Shown one piece after another: positions 24,373 to 32,625 of a stretch of DNA of 64,000 bases. The stretch's first letter is position 1. Every line of letters begins with the position of its first letter. The DNA is from VRUE01 sp963697805. Lineage in GTDB: Bacteria > Actinomycetota > Thermoleophilia > Solirubrobacterales > 70-9. A program made the position numbers and the translations under genes. The DNA lies in NCBI GenBank assembly GCA_963697805.1, contig CAVOPB010000001.1:673191-737190 (forward strand). Reading direction: 5' to 3'. The notes beneath the pieces are model-generated. The model was not told where the DNA came from, searched no databases, and was given only the letters and a program-made list of their open reading frames with translations.

Positions 24373-24827
24373 TGCTCTGCGTCCTTGTAGCGGAGCGAGC
24401 CCGGCGTCGTCAGTTCCTCGCCGGTCTCGAGCAGAGTCTTGAGGCCGGAGAGGATCATCGGCCAGCCGCCATACAGTTCGCTGTTGCCGCCCTCGTTCAG
24501 CTGGTCATGGGTCACCGTCAACCGGCATGAGTCCTCGACCGGCTCGATCTCCCAGGTCACCCGCGAGGTCCCTTCGCCCTTCACCTCCTCGCTCCAGAGC
24601 GCGACCATGGTCTGGACCAGGCGCCGCGGCGGTTCGACCTCGAGGTTCTCGCCCTCGCTGATCGTGATCCCGGCGCCGGCGTGCCCGGCCTCGTAGTGGG
24701 AGCCCGGGGCCCAGTCGGAGTCGATTCCGACCCCGAAGTTGTACCTCTGCCGAATCTCCCCGTCGGTGATCGCCTCCCAGAGGCGCTCCGGCGTGGTCTT
24801 GATGTAGATCTCGAACACCTTCTCCAT
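24348..24827 (-). CDS. SRPBCC/AHSA1-family protein
   Basis: 159 residues of the START-like fold (FEIYIKTTPERLWEAITDGEIRQRYNFG at the start, W-rich strands, C-terminal helix WPMILSGLKTLLETGEEL). AHSA1-like proteins encoded directly after an ArsR repressor are very common in actinobacteria; the function is not known, and they are thought to bind hydrophobic ligands. Starts 3 bases after the arsR-type stop, so it is in the same operon. Confidence 0.9.
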   Translation of the reverse strand: MEKVFEIYIKTTPERLWEAITDGEIRQRYNFGVGIDSDWAPGSHYEAGHAGAGITISEGENLEVEPPRRLVQTMVALWSEEVKGEGTSRVTWEIEPVEDSCRLTVTHDQLNEGGNSELYGGWPMILSGLKTLLETGEELTTPGSLRYKDAEQWQASTRS

Positions 24828-24830
24828 CGT

Positions 24831-25136
24831 CTACTCCTCGATTTCGCGCTTGAGCCCGGTCAGGGCCGCAGCCCAGGGCTCTGCATATTTGCTCACCCAG
24901 CGGTCGTGGATGAGTCGGATCGGGACGGGGTTGAGGAAATGGAGCTTCTCGCGACCACGACGGCGCGTGGTCACCAGGCCCGCCTCCTCCAACACCCTGA
25001 GGTGCTTCATGACGCCGAAGCGCGTCATCGGCAGCCCCCGTTCCAGAGAGCTCAGCGACTGCCCGTCCTCCTCGCGGAGCGAGTCGAGCAGGCTGCGCCT
25101 GGTCGGGTCTGCCAGAGCCTTGAACACCTCGTCCAT
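24831..25136 (-). CDS. ArsR-family winged-helix repressor
   Basis: 101 residues from ATG 25136. Winged helix-turn-helix (VFKALADPTRRSLLDSLREEDGQSLSSL ... MKHLRVLEEAGLVTTRRRGREKLHFLN). No metal-binding cysteines. A start 21 bases upstream is possible, but it would lie in front of the -10 TATACT and inside the operator, so the leaderless ATG at 25136 is preferred. It probably represses its own operon with the SRPBCC gene. Confidence 0.92.
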   Translation of the reverse strand: MDEVFKALADPTRRSLLDSLREEDGQSLSSLERGLPMTRFGVMKHLRVLEEAGLVTTRRRGREKLHFLNPVPIRLIHDRWVSKYAEPWAAALTGLKREIEE

Positions 25137-25142
25137 CGTTTG

Positions 25143-25172
25143 AGTATAGGTGACCATTTAGTCACATGTCAA
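25143..25172 (-). promoter_or_regulatory. Near-consensus promoter with operator in the spacer
   Basis: TTGACA (25172-25167), 18-base spacer, TATACT (25148-25143), six bases before the repressor ATG. The spacer holds the inverted repeat GTGAC-N6-GTCAC (25150-25165), a natural binding site for the ArsR-type product. A near-perfect housekeeping promoter blocked by its own repressor, giving a leaderless transcript. Confidence 0.75.
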
Positions 25173-25196
25173 CCCAGCGGATAGCGTCCGGCCCCA

Positions 25197-25613
25197 ATGA
25201 GGGCGCTGGTCCAGCGGGTGAGCCAGGCGGCGGTCGACGTCGAGGGCGACCGGGTGGCTCAGATCGGCCCCGGGATGCTGGTCCTGCTCGGCGTCCGAGA
25301 CGGCGACTCGGCCGAGGACGCCGACCGACTCGCCAGGAAGGTCCGGGCGCTGCGGATCTTCGACGACGGCGAGGGCCGGATGAACGAGCCGCTCGGCGAC
25401 CGCGAGGTGCTCTGCGTCAGCCAGTTCACCCTCTACGGCGACGCCCGTCGGGGCAACCGCCCCAGCTACGTCGATGCCGCCCCGGCGGAGCGGGCCGAGC
25501 CGCTCTACGAGCGCTTCTGCGAGTTGCTCGATGCCAGGAAGGGCGTCTTCGGCGCCTGCATGGGGGTGGCGCTTGTCAACGACGGCCCGGTGACGCTGAT
25601 GCTGGAGAGCTGA
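25197..25613 (+). CDS. dtd: D-aminoacyl-tRNA deacylase
   Basis: 138 residues. Removes D-amino acids, and glycine from tRNA-Ala, from mischarged tRNAs. The two signature elements are present: SQFTLYGD (oxyanion Thr) and the cis Gly-Pro of NDGPVT near the C-terminus. Length is as usual for the family. ATG 25197; the stop overlaps the next gene's start (ATGA). Confidence 0.95.
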   Translation: MRALVQRVSQAAVDVEGDRVAQIGPGMLVLLGVRDGDSAEDADRLARKVRALRIFDDGEGRMNEPLGDREVLCVSQFTLYGDARRGNRPSYVDAAPAERAEPLYERFCELLDARKGVFGACMGVALVNDGPVTLMLES

Positions 25614-26362
25614 TGGGCGCCCCCGCGTATGACCGAATGGGGATCGATTACTCCGAGGTCCGTCGTGCCGACCCGCGGATCGAGGCCGCGATCGTCGCCG
25701 CGCTGGGTGATGCGAGGAGCATCCTCGATGTCGGCGCCGGCGCCGGGTCCTACGAGCCGAGGGACCGCGAGGTGGTCGCGGTCGAGCCCTCGCCGGTGAT
25801 GATCGCCCAGCGCCCTGCCGATGCGGCACCGGCGATCGAGGCGGTCGTCGAGGACCTGCCACTCGAGGACGACAGCATCGACGCCGTGATGGGCGTCTTC
25901 ACGATGCAGCACTGGTCCGACGTCGATCGGGGGCTGGCGGAAGTGAGGAGGGTCGCGCGCGACCGGGTCGTGTTCGTCACGCTCGACATGGACCAGGCGG
26001 CGTTGATGTGGCTGGGTGCCGAGTACCTGCCGGAGCTGGTCGAGATCGATCGGCGCGATTTCCCCTCGCTGGAGCAGCTGGCCTCCGCGCTTCCCGGCCT
26101 CGAGGTCGAGCCGATCCCGGTGCCGAGCGACTGCGCCGACGGGTTCTGCGTCGGGCTCTGGAGCAGGCCGGAGGCCCACCTCGACCCGCGGGTGCGACGG
26201 GCGTCGTCGAGCTGGCACCGGCTGCCGGACGAGGTCGTCGACCGCGCCCTGAGCGAGCTCGCCGCCGACCTGCAGAGCGGCGAGTGGGACCGCCGCCACG
26301 GCAACCTGCGCGACCTGCGCGAGCTCGACGTCGGGCTGCGACTTCTCCGCGCCGAGCTCTGA
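25613..26362 (+). CDS. Class I SAM-dependent methyltransferase
   Basis: 249 residues. SAM-binding motif I LDVGAGAGSYEP, acidic residue of motif II VAVEPSPVMI, and motif IV region (DDSIDAVMGVFTMQHWSDVDRGLAEVRRV) of Methyltransf_11. Substrate unknown. Translationally coupled to dtd (4-base overlap). A strong hairpin follows the stop. Confidence 0.88.
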   Translation: MGAPAYDRMGIDYSEVRRADPRIEAAIVAALGDARSILDVGAGAGSYEPRDREVVAVEPSPVMIAQRPADAAPAIEAVVEDLPLEDDSIDAVMGVFTMQHWSDVDRGLAEVRRVARDRVVFVTLDMDQAALMWLGAEYLPELVEIDRRDFPSLEQLASALPGLEVEPIPVPSDCADGFCVGLWSRPEAHLDPRVRRASSSWHRLPDEVVDRALSELAADLQSGEWDRRHGNLRDLRELDVGLRLLRAEL

Positions 26363-26370
26363 AACGAGTC

Positions 26371-26394
26371 GAGCCGGGCCCGTGGACCCGGCTC
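26371..26394. terminator. Bidirectional hairpin terminator
   Basis: GAGCCGGG-8-CCCGGCTC perfect inverted repeat between the convergent genes ending at 26362 and 26421. No T run follows, which is usual for terminators in such GC-rich DNA. Confidence 0.6.
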
Positions 26395-26420
26395 GCATGT
26401 CGGCCTCCCGCTCGGGCGCG

Positions 26421-26654
26421 TCAGGTGCCGCGCGGGTGAGGCGTGTGTCCCCCGATGTGCAGGCTCTCGAGCACTTTCGGGATGTAGAGAAGGCCGGCGA
26501 CGCCGACGACGACGTAGACGATGTCGGTGAGCGTCCCGCTCCCGAACACATCTGAGATCACGTTCGTGTCGAACAGGCCGACCATCCCCCAGTTGAGAGC
26601 ACCGAGCACCATGATCACCAGGGCGCCGGGCTCCAATCGTCTGATCATCTCCAT
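26421..26654 (-). CDS. DUF378-family small membrane protein
   Basis: 77 residues, two hydrophobic helices (about 10-30 and 44-62) with the family's GALNWGMVGLFDTNV and GVAGLLYI segments. Role unknown; such proteins are often stress-associated membrane components. An AT-rich upstream region (26655-26700) contains near-palindromic TAGTTACGAACTTACTA. Confidence 0.85.
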   Translation of the reverse strand: MEMIRRLEPGALVIMVLGALNWGMVGLFDTNVISDVFGSGTLTDIVYVVVGVAGLLYIPKVLESLHIGGHTPHPRGT

Positions 26655-26753
26655 CTCTTTCTTCCTTCCTGGGAGATAATGCGGATAGTTACGAACTTAC
26701 TAACCGCCGCTCGCGCCCCGGTTACGCCCCGCCCTCGATACTGCGGCCGCACG

Positions 26754-27209
26754 ATGGGCGGCGTCGCAATTCGAGAGGCAAGGGCCGGGGACGCCCGTGC
26801 GGTCGCCGATCTCTGGACCGAGGCCTACGTGACCCTCGGCGTCGGCGGGCGGGACGACCCCTACACCGAGGCCGACGTCGACGCCACCGCCGCGCGCGGC
26901 GAGGTCTTCGTCACCGAGGGGGAGACCGGCATCGTCGGCGTCGTCGCCCTCTTTGGCCCCGAAGCGCCCGGACGCGTCGTCGCGACGGCCGGCGAGGCCG
27001 AGCTCTCCCGCCTCGCGGTCGCCCTGGTCGCCCTCTGCGAAAGCCGCGCCCGCGCCGCCGGCTGGTGGGCGATCGCGCTCTGGAGCCGGGCCGGCCAGGT
27101 CGAGGCGCACCGCCTCTACGAATCGGTCGGGTATCGCCGCGTCGCCGCGCGCGACTCGGTCGACTCGACCGGGCTGGCGCGGCTCGCCTTCCGCCTCGAC
27201 CTCGGGTGA
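26754..27209 (+). CDS. GNAT-family acetyltransferase lacking motif A
   Basis: 151 residues from ATG 26754. N-terminal GNAT strand (IREARAGDARAVADLWTEAY) and the C-terminal YESVGYRRV motif are normal. The acetyl-CoA pyrophosphate loop (R/Q-x-x-G-x-G/A) that should follow ELSRLAV is absent: LSRLAV runs directly into ALVALCESRARAAG. About 11-12 residues appear to be missing in frame. Activity is therefore doubtful. Confidence 0.75.
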   Translation: MGGVAIREARAGDARAVADLWTEAYVTLGVGGRDDPYTEADVDATAARGEVFVTEGETGIVGVVALFGPEAPGRVVATAGEAELSRLAVALVALCESRARAAGWWAIALWSRAGQVEAHRLYESVGYRRVAARDSVDSTGLARLAFRLDLG

Positions 27210-27226
27210 CTCGGGAAGATGCAGCG

Positions 27227-27835
27227 ATGATCCCCGCCGAGCAGCCGTTGAGCGCCCGCCTCGAGGGCTCGCTGGTGATCCTCGAGCCGCTCAGCGCCGA
27301 GCACTCGGAGGGTCTCTGGGCCGCCGCCCAGCCGGCCGAGATCTGGGCCTGGCTGACCAACGTCGGCGCCGGACGGGACCGCTTCGAGCGCTGGATGGGA
27401 ATGGCCCTCGAGGCCGCCGCCTCCGGCGCCGAGGGCCCGTTCGCGATCCGCAGCCGCACCGACGGCTCGCCCCTGATCGGGAGCAGCCGCTACCTCAACG
27501 TGCGGCGGCCCGACCGGGTCGTCGAGATCGGGTGGAGCTGGCTGACGCCGGGTGCCTGGGGGACCGGCGCCAACGTCGAGACGAAACTGCTGATGATGGG
27601 CCACGCCTTCGAGACTCTGGGGTGCGTGCGGGTCGAGTTCAAGACCGACTCGCGCAACGAGCGCTCGCGTGGGGCGCTGGCGGCGCTGCCGGCGCAATTT
27701 GAGGGCGTGATGCGCAGGCACATGATCGTCCCCGACATCGGCCAGCGCGACTCGGCCTACTACAGCGTCATCGAGGAGGAGTGGCCGGGGGTGCGTGAAA
27801 ACCTCGAACGGCGCCTCGCCCGCGGAGTAGGCTAG
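27227..27835 (+). CDS. RimJ/RimL-type GNAT acetyltransferase
   Basis: 202 residues. Acetyltransf_3 layout (LEPLSAEHSEGLW, IGWSWLTPGAWGTGANVETK, NERSRGALAAL, FEGVMRRHMIVPD), the form that acetylates N-termini of ribosomal proteins or small molecules. The acetyl-CoA loop GTGAN is present, unlike in the preceding gene. ATG 27227 was chosen; the next gene starts 5 bases after its stop. Confidence 0.88.
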   Translation: MIPAEQPLSARLEGSLVILEPLSAEHSEGLWAAAQPAEIWAWLTNVGAGRDRFERWMGMALEAAASGAEGPFAIRSRTDGSPLIGSSRYLNVRRPDRVVEIGWSWLTPGAWGTGANVETKLLMMGHAFETLGCVRVEFKTDSRNERSRGALAALPAQFEGVMRRHMIVPDIGQRDSAYYSVIEEEWPGVRENLERRLARGVG

Positions 27836-27840
27836 TTGCG

Positions 27841-29427
27841 ATGTACGACTACGTGATCGTCGGCGCGGGGTCGGCCGGCTGTGTGCTCGCCGCGCGGCTC
27901 AGCGAGGACCCCGACACCAGCGTGCTGCTTCTCGAGGCGGGGCCGCCGGACGTCAACGACAACATCCACGTCCCCCTCGGCTATCTGAAACTGGCCGGGA
28001 CCGAGGTCGACTGGCACTACTGGAGCGCACCGGAGCCCGAGTGCGACGAACGCAGTCTGCCCCTGCCCCGCGGCAGGGTGCTGGGCGGCTCCTCGTCGGT
28101 CAACGCGATGGTCTACATCCGCGGCAACCATCGCGATTACGACGAATGGGGAGCGCCGGGCTGGTCGTGGGACGACCTCTTCCCCTACTTCCTGCGCGCG
28201 GAGGACAACGAGCGCGGCGAGTCCGAGTGGCACGCCGTCGGCGGGCCGCTTCCGGTCAGCGACCAGCGCTCGGGGATCGCGATCCCGCCCGCGTTCGTCG
28301 AGGCCGGCGTCGAGGCCGGCCTCGCGCGCAACGAGGACTTCAACGGCGCCGGGCAGGACGGGGTCGGGATGTACCAGGTCACCCAGCGCGGCGGCATGCG
28401 CGCGAGCGCCGCCGTCGCCTACCTGCACCCGGCGATGGAGCGGCCGAACCTGACCGTGATGCCGAACAGCCTGGTCCACCGTGTGTTGTTCGATGGCAAC
28501 CGCGCGGTCGGGGTCGCGGCGGCGCAGCTTGGCGAGGTGACCGAGCACCGGGCCGATCGCGAGGTGGTCCTCTGCGGCGGCGCCTACAACTCGCCGCAGC
28601 TGCTGATGCTGTCCGGCGTCGGCCCGGCCGAGCACCTGACGATGCGCGAGGTCGAGGTCCTCCTCGACCAGCCGGCGGTCGGCGCGAACCTCAGCGATCA
28701 CCCCGCGACGTACGCGGTCTGGACGACGCCGGAGCCGGAGAGCCTCCTGCAGGCGCTTGAGCCCGCGGCGCTCGAGGAGTTCGAAGCCTCCCAGACCGGC
28801 CCCTTCGCCTCGAACCTGGCCGAGTCGGGCGGGTTCGCGCGGGTCGGGAGCGGCGCCCCCGCCCCGGACGTCCAATTCCACGTCGCCGGCCTGCAGATCG
28901 TCGAAGGTGGCTACGGGGACCCCGAGGCGCACGGCGTCTGGGTCTCCCCCTGCCTGCTGACGCCCGACAGCCGCGGCTCGGTCGCCCTTGCCTCGAACGA
29001 CCCGACCGCCCACCCCGTGGTCCGCAACCGCTTCTACACCGACCCGTCCGACATGCCGCGGATGGTCGAGGCGCTGCGGCTGATGGAGGAGATCTGCGGC
29101 CAGCCGACGTTCCGCTCCTACGCCGCCGAGCGCTACAACACGCCAGACGGCGACTCCGAGGAAGCGCTGCGCAAGCACGCGGCGCGAACCACGTTCCCGA
29201 TCTACCACCCGGTCGGGACCTGCGCGATCGGGTCGGTCGTCGACGCCGAGCTTCGCGTCCAGGGCCTCGAGGGGATCCGCGTCGTCGACGCCTCGGTGAT
29301 GCCGACGGTCCCGCGCGGCAACACGAACGCGCCGACGATCGCGGTCGCCGAGCGCGCCTCGGACCTGATCAGGGGCGAGACTCCGCTCCGGGCCGGGGCC
29401 GAGGCCGAGCAGCCCGCCGGCGCCTAG
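27841..29427 (+). CDS. GMC-family oxidoreductase (choline/alcohol dehydrogenase-like)
   Basis: 528 residues. FAD-binding GAGSAGCVLAARLSED at the N-terminus, GMC signature 1 (PRGRVLGGSSSVNAMVYIRGN), signature 2 (GAYNSPQLLMLSGVG), and the C-terminal HPVGTCAIG plus PRGNTNAPTIAVAERASDLI segment with the catalytic His-Asn pair. Oxidises an alcohol using FAD. The neighbouring alkB genes suggest a possible role in alcohol intermediates, but this is inference. Confidence 0.93.
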   Translation: MYDYVIVGAGSAGCVLAARLSEDPDTSVLLLEAGPPDVNDNIHVPLGYLKLAGTEVDWHYWSAPEPECDERSLPLPRGRVLGGSSSVNAMVYIRGNHRDYDEWGAPGWSWDDLFPYFLRAEDNERGESEWHAVGGPLPVSDQRSGIAIPPAFVEAGVEAGLARNEDFNGAGQDGVGMYQVTQRGGMRASAAVAYLHPAMERPNLTVMPNSLVHRVLFDGNRAVGVAAAQLGEVTEHRADREVVLCGGAYNSPQLLMLSGVGPAEHLTMREVEVLLDQPAVGANLSDHPATYAVWTTPEPESLLQALEPAALEEFEASQTGPFASNLAESGGFARVGSGAPAPDVQFHVAGLQIVEGGYGDPEAHGVWVSPCLLTPDSRGSVALASNDPTAHPVVRNRFYTDPSDMPRMVEALRLMEEICGQPTFRSYAAERYNTPDGDSEEALRKHAARTTFPIYHPVGTCAIGSVVDAELRVQGLEGIRVVDASVMPTVPRGNTNAPTIAVAERASDLIRGETPLRAGAEAEQPAGA

Positions 29428-29439
29428 AGTTCACCTGCG

Positions 29440-29503
29440 TGAGTGCGGAGCGAGTAAGGGTGCATATCTGGTTTTTCGCGCCGCGAGCGAAGCACGAGGA
29501 TTT
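29440..29503 (+). repeat. Dispersed 64-bp repeat, copy 1
   Basis: 64 bases about 80 % identical to the minus strand of 56879-56942. It fills the gap before the methyltransferase gene, and its end GAGGATTT lies 3 bases before the ATG, so GAGGA can act as the ribosome binding site. Confidence 0.75.
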
Positions 29504-29506
29504 CTG

Positions 29507-30154
29507 ATGGCGCGGGACTTCTATGCATCGCCGTTCGGGATCGCCTACTCCGCCTACATGGAGCGGCCGCGGGTCGGACGCTGGGTGGCGCGCACGGTCT
29601 GGGCGGGCGACACCGGCCCCTACTACGAGAGCATGGGCGCGGTGGCCGAGGTGCCCGAGGGCGGCACGATCGTCGACTGCCCGTGTGGTGCCGGCCCGGC
29701 GCTGAGGGCACTCGACCCCGGCCGCGACGTCCGCTACATCGGCGCCGACCTCTCGCCCGCGATGCTGCGGCGGATCCGTAAGCGCGCGGCCGAGCGCGGG
29801 CTCGGCGACCTCGAGCTGCACGAAGCCGACGCGACCGACCTGCCGCTCGAATCCGACCTCGCCGACCTCTTCCTCTCCTACTGGGGCCTGCACTGCTTCG
29901 CGGAGCCGGCCGCGGCGGTGGCCGAGGCGGCGCGGGTGATGAAGCCTGGCGCCCGCCTGGTCGGCACGTCGTTCCTCCACGGCCGCGACACCCTCAGACA
30001 GCGATTGCTGATCCGCCCCGGGCTCGGCGACTTTGGCCCGCTCGGCACCGAGGAGGAGATCCGAGGCTGGCTCGAGGACGCGGGGCTTCGGCCCGTCAAC
30101 TGGCGGCGCGGCGGATCGATGCTCTACTTCGAGGCCCGGCTGAGCGCCGCCTGA
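29507..30154 (+). CDS. Class I SAM-dependent methyltransferase
   Basis: 215 residues. SAM-binding motif DCPCGAGPALRAL, acidic residue in YIGADLSPAML, and DATDLPLESDLADLFLSYWGLHCF of the Methyltransf_11/25 fold. The substrate is unknown. Initiation signals appear to come from the 64-bp repeat just upstream. Converges with the tetR gene. Confidence 0.88.
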   Translation: MARDFYASPFGIAYSAYMERPRVGRWVARTVWAGDTGPYYESMGAVAEVPEGGTIVDCPCGAGPALRALDPGRDVRYIGADLSPAMLRRIRKRAAERGLGDLELHEADATDLPLESDLADLFLSYWGLHCFAEPAAAVAEAARVMKPGARLVGTSFLHGRDTLRQRLLIRPGLGDFGPLGTEEEIRGWLEDAGLRPVNWRRGGSMLYFEARLSAA

Positions 30155-30167
30155 GGCCGGCGAAGGC

Positions 30168-30782
30168 TCAGGCCCTGGTGCCGAGCGCCTCGTCGATGAA
30201 GGGTCCGAGGAGCTCTCGGGCGGCCGCCGCGGTCGCCTCGGTCGACGCGGTCGGAACCGTGATGTAGCTGATCGCCAAACGCACCAGGGATTCGGCCAGC
30301 AGCTGGGTCTTGACGACCGGCGCCTGCGGCCAGCCCTCCTGAATCACCGCCGAGAGCCGCGCCGTCGCCCACTGCACGACCGGCATCCCCTGGGTGGTGA
30401 CGAAGGGCAGCATCCCTCCGGTCCCGTCGTCGCTCAGCATCATCCTCACCAGCGGGTCCTCGCCGGCGGTGCGGAGGAAGGTGTCCAGCGCGGCGCCCAC
30501 CGCGGCATGAGGATCGTCGAGGTGCTCCCGGACCGCGGCCTCGACGACGTCGAGGAACCGTTCGCCCTCGTGGATCACGAACGCCTGGGCGAACTCGTCG
30601 CGGCTGCCGAACTCCTTGTAGAGGGTCTGGCGACTGACGCCGGCCGCGGCTGCCACTTCGGCCATCGTGATCTCCGACCAGGCGCGGTGCTGGAGCTCGT
30701 CCCGGGTGGCGCCGAACAGGGTCTCGCGCAGCAGCTGGCGCGCCGCGACGGCGTAGGGCGCTCGCTCGGGTGCCGTGGACAT
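30168..30782 (-). CDS. TetR-family repressor
   Basis: 204 residues from ATG 30782 (ATG 30791 is also possible). N-terminal helix-turn-helix (WSEITMAEVAAAAGVSRQTLYKEFGSRDEFAQAF); the C-terminal domain would bind an inducer. It follows alkB and rubredoxin on the same strand, so by position it is the likely regulator of alkane oxidation, sensing an alkane, alcohol or acyl-CoA. Confidence 0.93.
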   Translation of the reverse strand: MSTAPERAPYAVAARQLLRETLFGATRDELQHRAWSEITMAEVAAAAGVSRQTLYKEFGSRDEFAQAFVIHEGERFLDVVEAAVREHLDDPHAAVGAALDTFLRTAGEDPLVRMMLSDDGTGGMLPFVTTQGMPVVQWATARLSAVIQEGWPQAPVVKTQLLAESLVRLAISYITVPTASTEATAAAARELLGPFIDEALGTRA

Positions 30783-30795
30783 CGCCGCCATCGTT

Positions 30796-30966
30796 TCAGT
30801 CGGCGTCGACGGGCTCGAAATCGACCTTGTCGCGGACGCCGCAGTCGGGACAAGCCCAATCGTCGGGGACCTCCGACCATGGCGTCCCGGGCGGAAAGCC
30901 CTCGCGGGGGTGGCCCGCCTCCTCGTCATAGACGTAGCCGCAAGTGGGACACCGGTAGGCGCTCAT
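30796..30966 (-). CDS. rubA: Rubredoxin
   Basis: 56 residues with the iron-binding cysteines C6-x2-C9 (CPTCG) and C39-x2-C42 (CPDCG), of the AlkG2/RubA4 type that passes electrons to AlkB. Its ATG overlaps the alkB stop by 4 bases, so the two proteins are made together. Confidence 0.96.
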   Translation of the reverse strand: MSAYRCPTCGYVYDEEAGHPREGFPPGTPWSEVPDDWACPDCGVRDKVDFEPVDAD

Positions 30967-32186
30967 GCGCGGGTCTCTCCATAGCGGGTGAGGATCCGGC
31001 GCTTGGCCCGCGGCTGGATGTTGGCGCGGCTGACTTCGCCCTCGTAGTGGTCGACCAGGATCGGGTCCACCACCCGCCGCCAGAGGGGCGGTATCCAGGC
31101 GAGCACGATCATCCCGGCGTACCCGGTCGGCAGCTGCGGGGCCTCGTCGACGTGGCGGAGCGCCTGGTATCGCCGGGTCGGGTTCGCGTGGTGATCGGAA
31201 TGACGCTGGAGGTGGTAAAGGAGGACGTTGGAGGCGACGTTGTTGCTGTTCCAGCTGTGCTCGGCACGGCAGCGCTCGAGACGGCCGTCCCCCCGGCGCT
31301 GGCGCAGGAGGCCGTAGTGCTCGAGGTAGTTGACGACCTCGAGCAGCGAGAACCCGAGCACGGCCTGGAGCAGGAGGTAGGGCAGGACGACGGGGCCGAA
31401 GACGACCGTCAGCACCGCGAACAGGCCGACGGTCATCGCCCAGGCGCCGAGGATGTCGTTGCGGAGCGTCCAGTGCGACTTCCCCATCCGGTCGAGGCGG
31501 GCGCACTCGATCCCCCACGCGGAGCGCAGGCTACCGGCGACGGTTCGCGGCAGGAACGCCCAGAAGCTCTCCCCCAGCCTCGAACTGGCCGGGTCCTCGG
31601 GGGTCGCGACCCGAACGTGATGGCCGCGGTTGTGCTCGATGAAGAAGTGGCCGTAGCCGGTCTGGGCAAGCGCGACGCGGCTGAGCCAGCGCTCGAGGCT
31701 GGCGCGCTTGTGCCCGAGCTCATGGGCGGTGTTGATCGCGATCCCCCCGACCACTCCCATTGTCAGCGCCAGGCCGAGGCTCTCCGCGACCGAGAGGTTG
31801 CCGCTCGACCACAGCGAGCAGGCGAAGACCAGGCCCGCGTACTGGATCGGGATGAAGACGTAGGTGCACCAGCGGTAGTAGCGGTCCTGTTCGAGCCACT
31901 TGATGATGCTGTCGGGGGGGTTGGAGGGGTCCATCCCGACGACGATGTCGAGGAGCGGGAAGACGCCGAAGACGAGGAGAGGGCCGAAGTACCAGAAGCC
32001 CCCCCACCCGGTGACCTCCACCGAGGCCCAGGCGATGAACGGGGCGAGGGGAATGATCAGCCCGAGGAGCCACGCATAGCGCTTGGCGTCGCGCCAAGTC
32101 GCCGGGTTGAGCTCGATGTCCTCACCGTGGTGATGATGGTGATCGTGATCGTCCTCGTCGAACTGATCGGGTGTGGTCGCCTCCAT
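30963..32186 (-). CDS. alkB: Alkane 1-monooxygenase AlkB
   Basis: 407 residues, six or so membrane helices, non-haem di-iron hydroxylase that converts medium-chain alkanes to 1-alkanols. All histidine boxes are present: HELGHK, EHNRGHH, LQRHSDHH, plus the NYLEHYGL signature. The N-terminus is unusual: DDHDHHHHHGED is a natural poly-His/Asp patch that might bind metal. Strong AAGGAGG ribosome binding site before ATG 32186. Operon: alkB, rubredoxin, tetR. Confidence 0.96.
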   Translation of the reverse strand: MEATTPDQFDEDDHDHHHHHGEDIELNPATWRDAKRYAWLLGLIIPLAPFIAWASVEVTGWGGFWYFGPLLVFGVFPLLDIVVGMDPSNPPDSIIKWLEQDRYYRWCTYVFIPIQYAGLVFACSLWSSGNLSVAESLGLALTMGVVGGIAINTAHELGHKRASLERWLSRVALAQTGYGHFFIEHNRGHHVRVATPEDPASSRLGESFWAFLPRTVAGSLRSAWGIECARLDRMGKSHWTLRNDILGAWAMTVGLFAVLTVVFGPVVLPYLLLQAVLGFSLLEVVNYLEHYGLLRQRRGDGRLERCRAEHSWNSNNVASNVLLYHLQRHSDHHANPTRRYQALRHVDEAPQLPTGYAGMIVLAWIPPLWRRVVDPILVDHYEGEVSRANIQPRAKRRILTRYGETRA

Positions 32187-32389
32187 CGGCCGCCTCCTTG
32201 TCAAATTCGTGGTTGACGTCCCTGCAGTTGACACGATAGCGCATTTTGTAAATAGTTGGGACAGGCGACGGAACTGTGTCGTCGGGGTCCCCAATTAGCG
32301 AGCATCAAATTCTGATGTTCTGCGAGCGGGTCCCCGAGTGGGCGATTGCCGCCGCCCCCGGACGCGAAGCGGAGGAGGCGGCGGAATAC
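32187..32389 (-). promoter_or_regulatory. alkB upstream region
   Basis: 203 bases without a gene. Nearest alkB it holds two GTCAAC direct repeats and the inverted pair GTCAA...TTGAC (about 32199-32235), in an AT-richer stretch that is a plausible TetR operator and promoter. The half towards secG shows only GC-rich spacer sequence. Confidence 0.35.
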
Positions 32390-32614
32390 TCAGATCTTGA
32401 GCATTACGAGGGTGTTGACCACGAACAGGATCGCGAAGAAGACCGTGGCGCGATCGAGGTTGCGCTCGACCATCGAGCCGCCGCCGAAGGAGCTGCCGCC
32501 GCCGCCGATGCCGAAGGCGCCAGAGAGGCCCGCATCTTTGCCCGAATGCAGAAGGATCAGGAAGATGAGGATGACGGCGATGATTACCTGCAGGACTCCG
32601 AGGGCGGCGAACAT
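32390..32614 (-). CDS. secG: SecG preprotein translocase subunit
   Basis: 74 residues, two transmembrane helices (about 5-23 and 55-72) separated by a Gly/Ser loop (GGGGSSFGGGS), the expected form. Part of SecYEG, stimulating protein export. The glycolytic operon that often precedes secG in Gram-positives is elsewhere in the window (49434-53915). Confidence 0.94.
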   Translation of the reverse strand: MFAALGVLQVIIAVILIFLILLHSGKDAGLSGAFGIGGGGSSFGGGSMVERNLDRATVFFAILFVVNTLVMLKI

Positions 32615-32625
32615 GGGCCGAAAGT

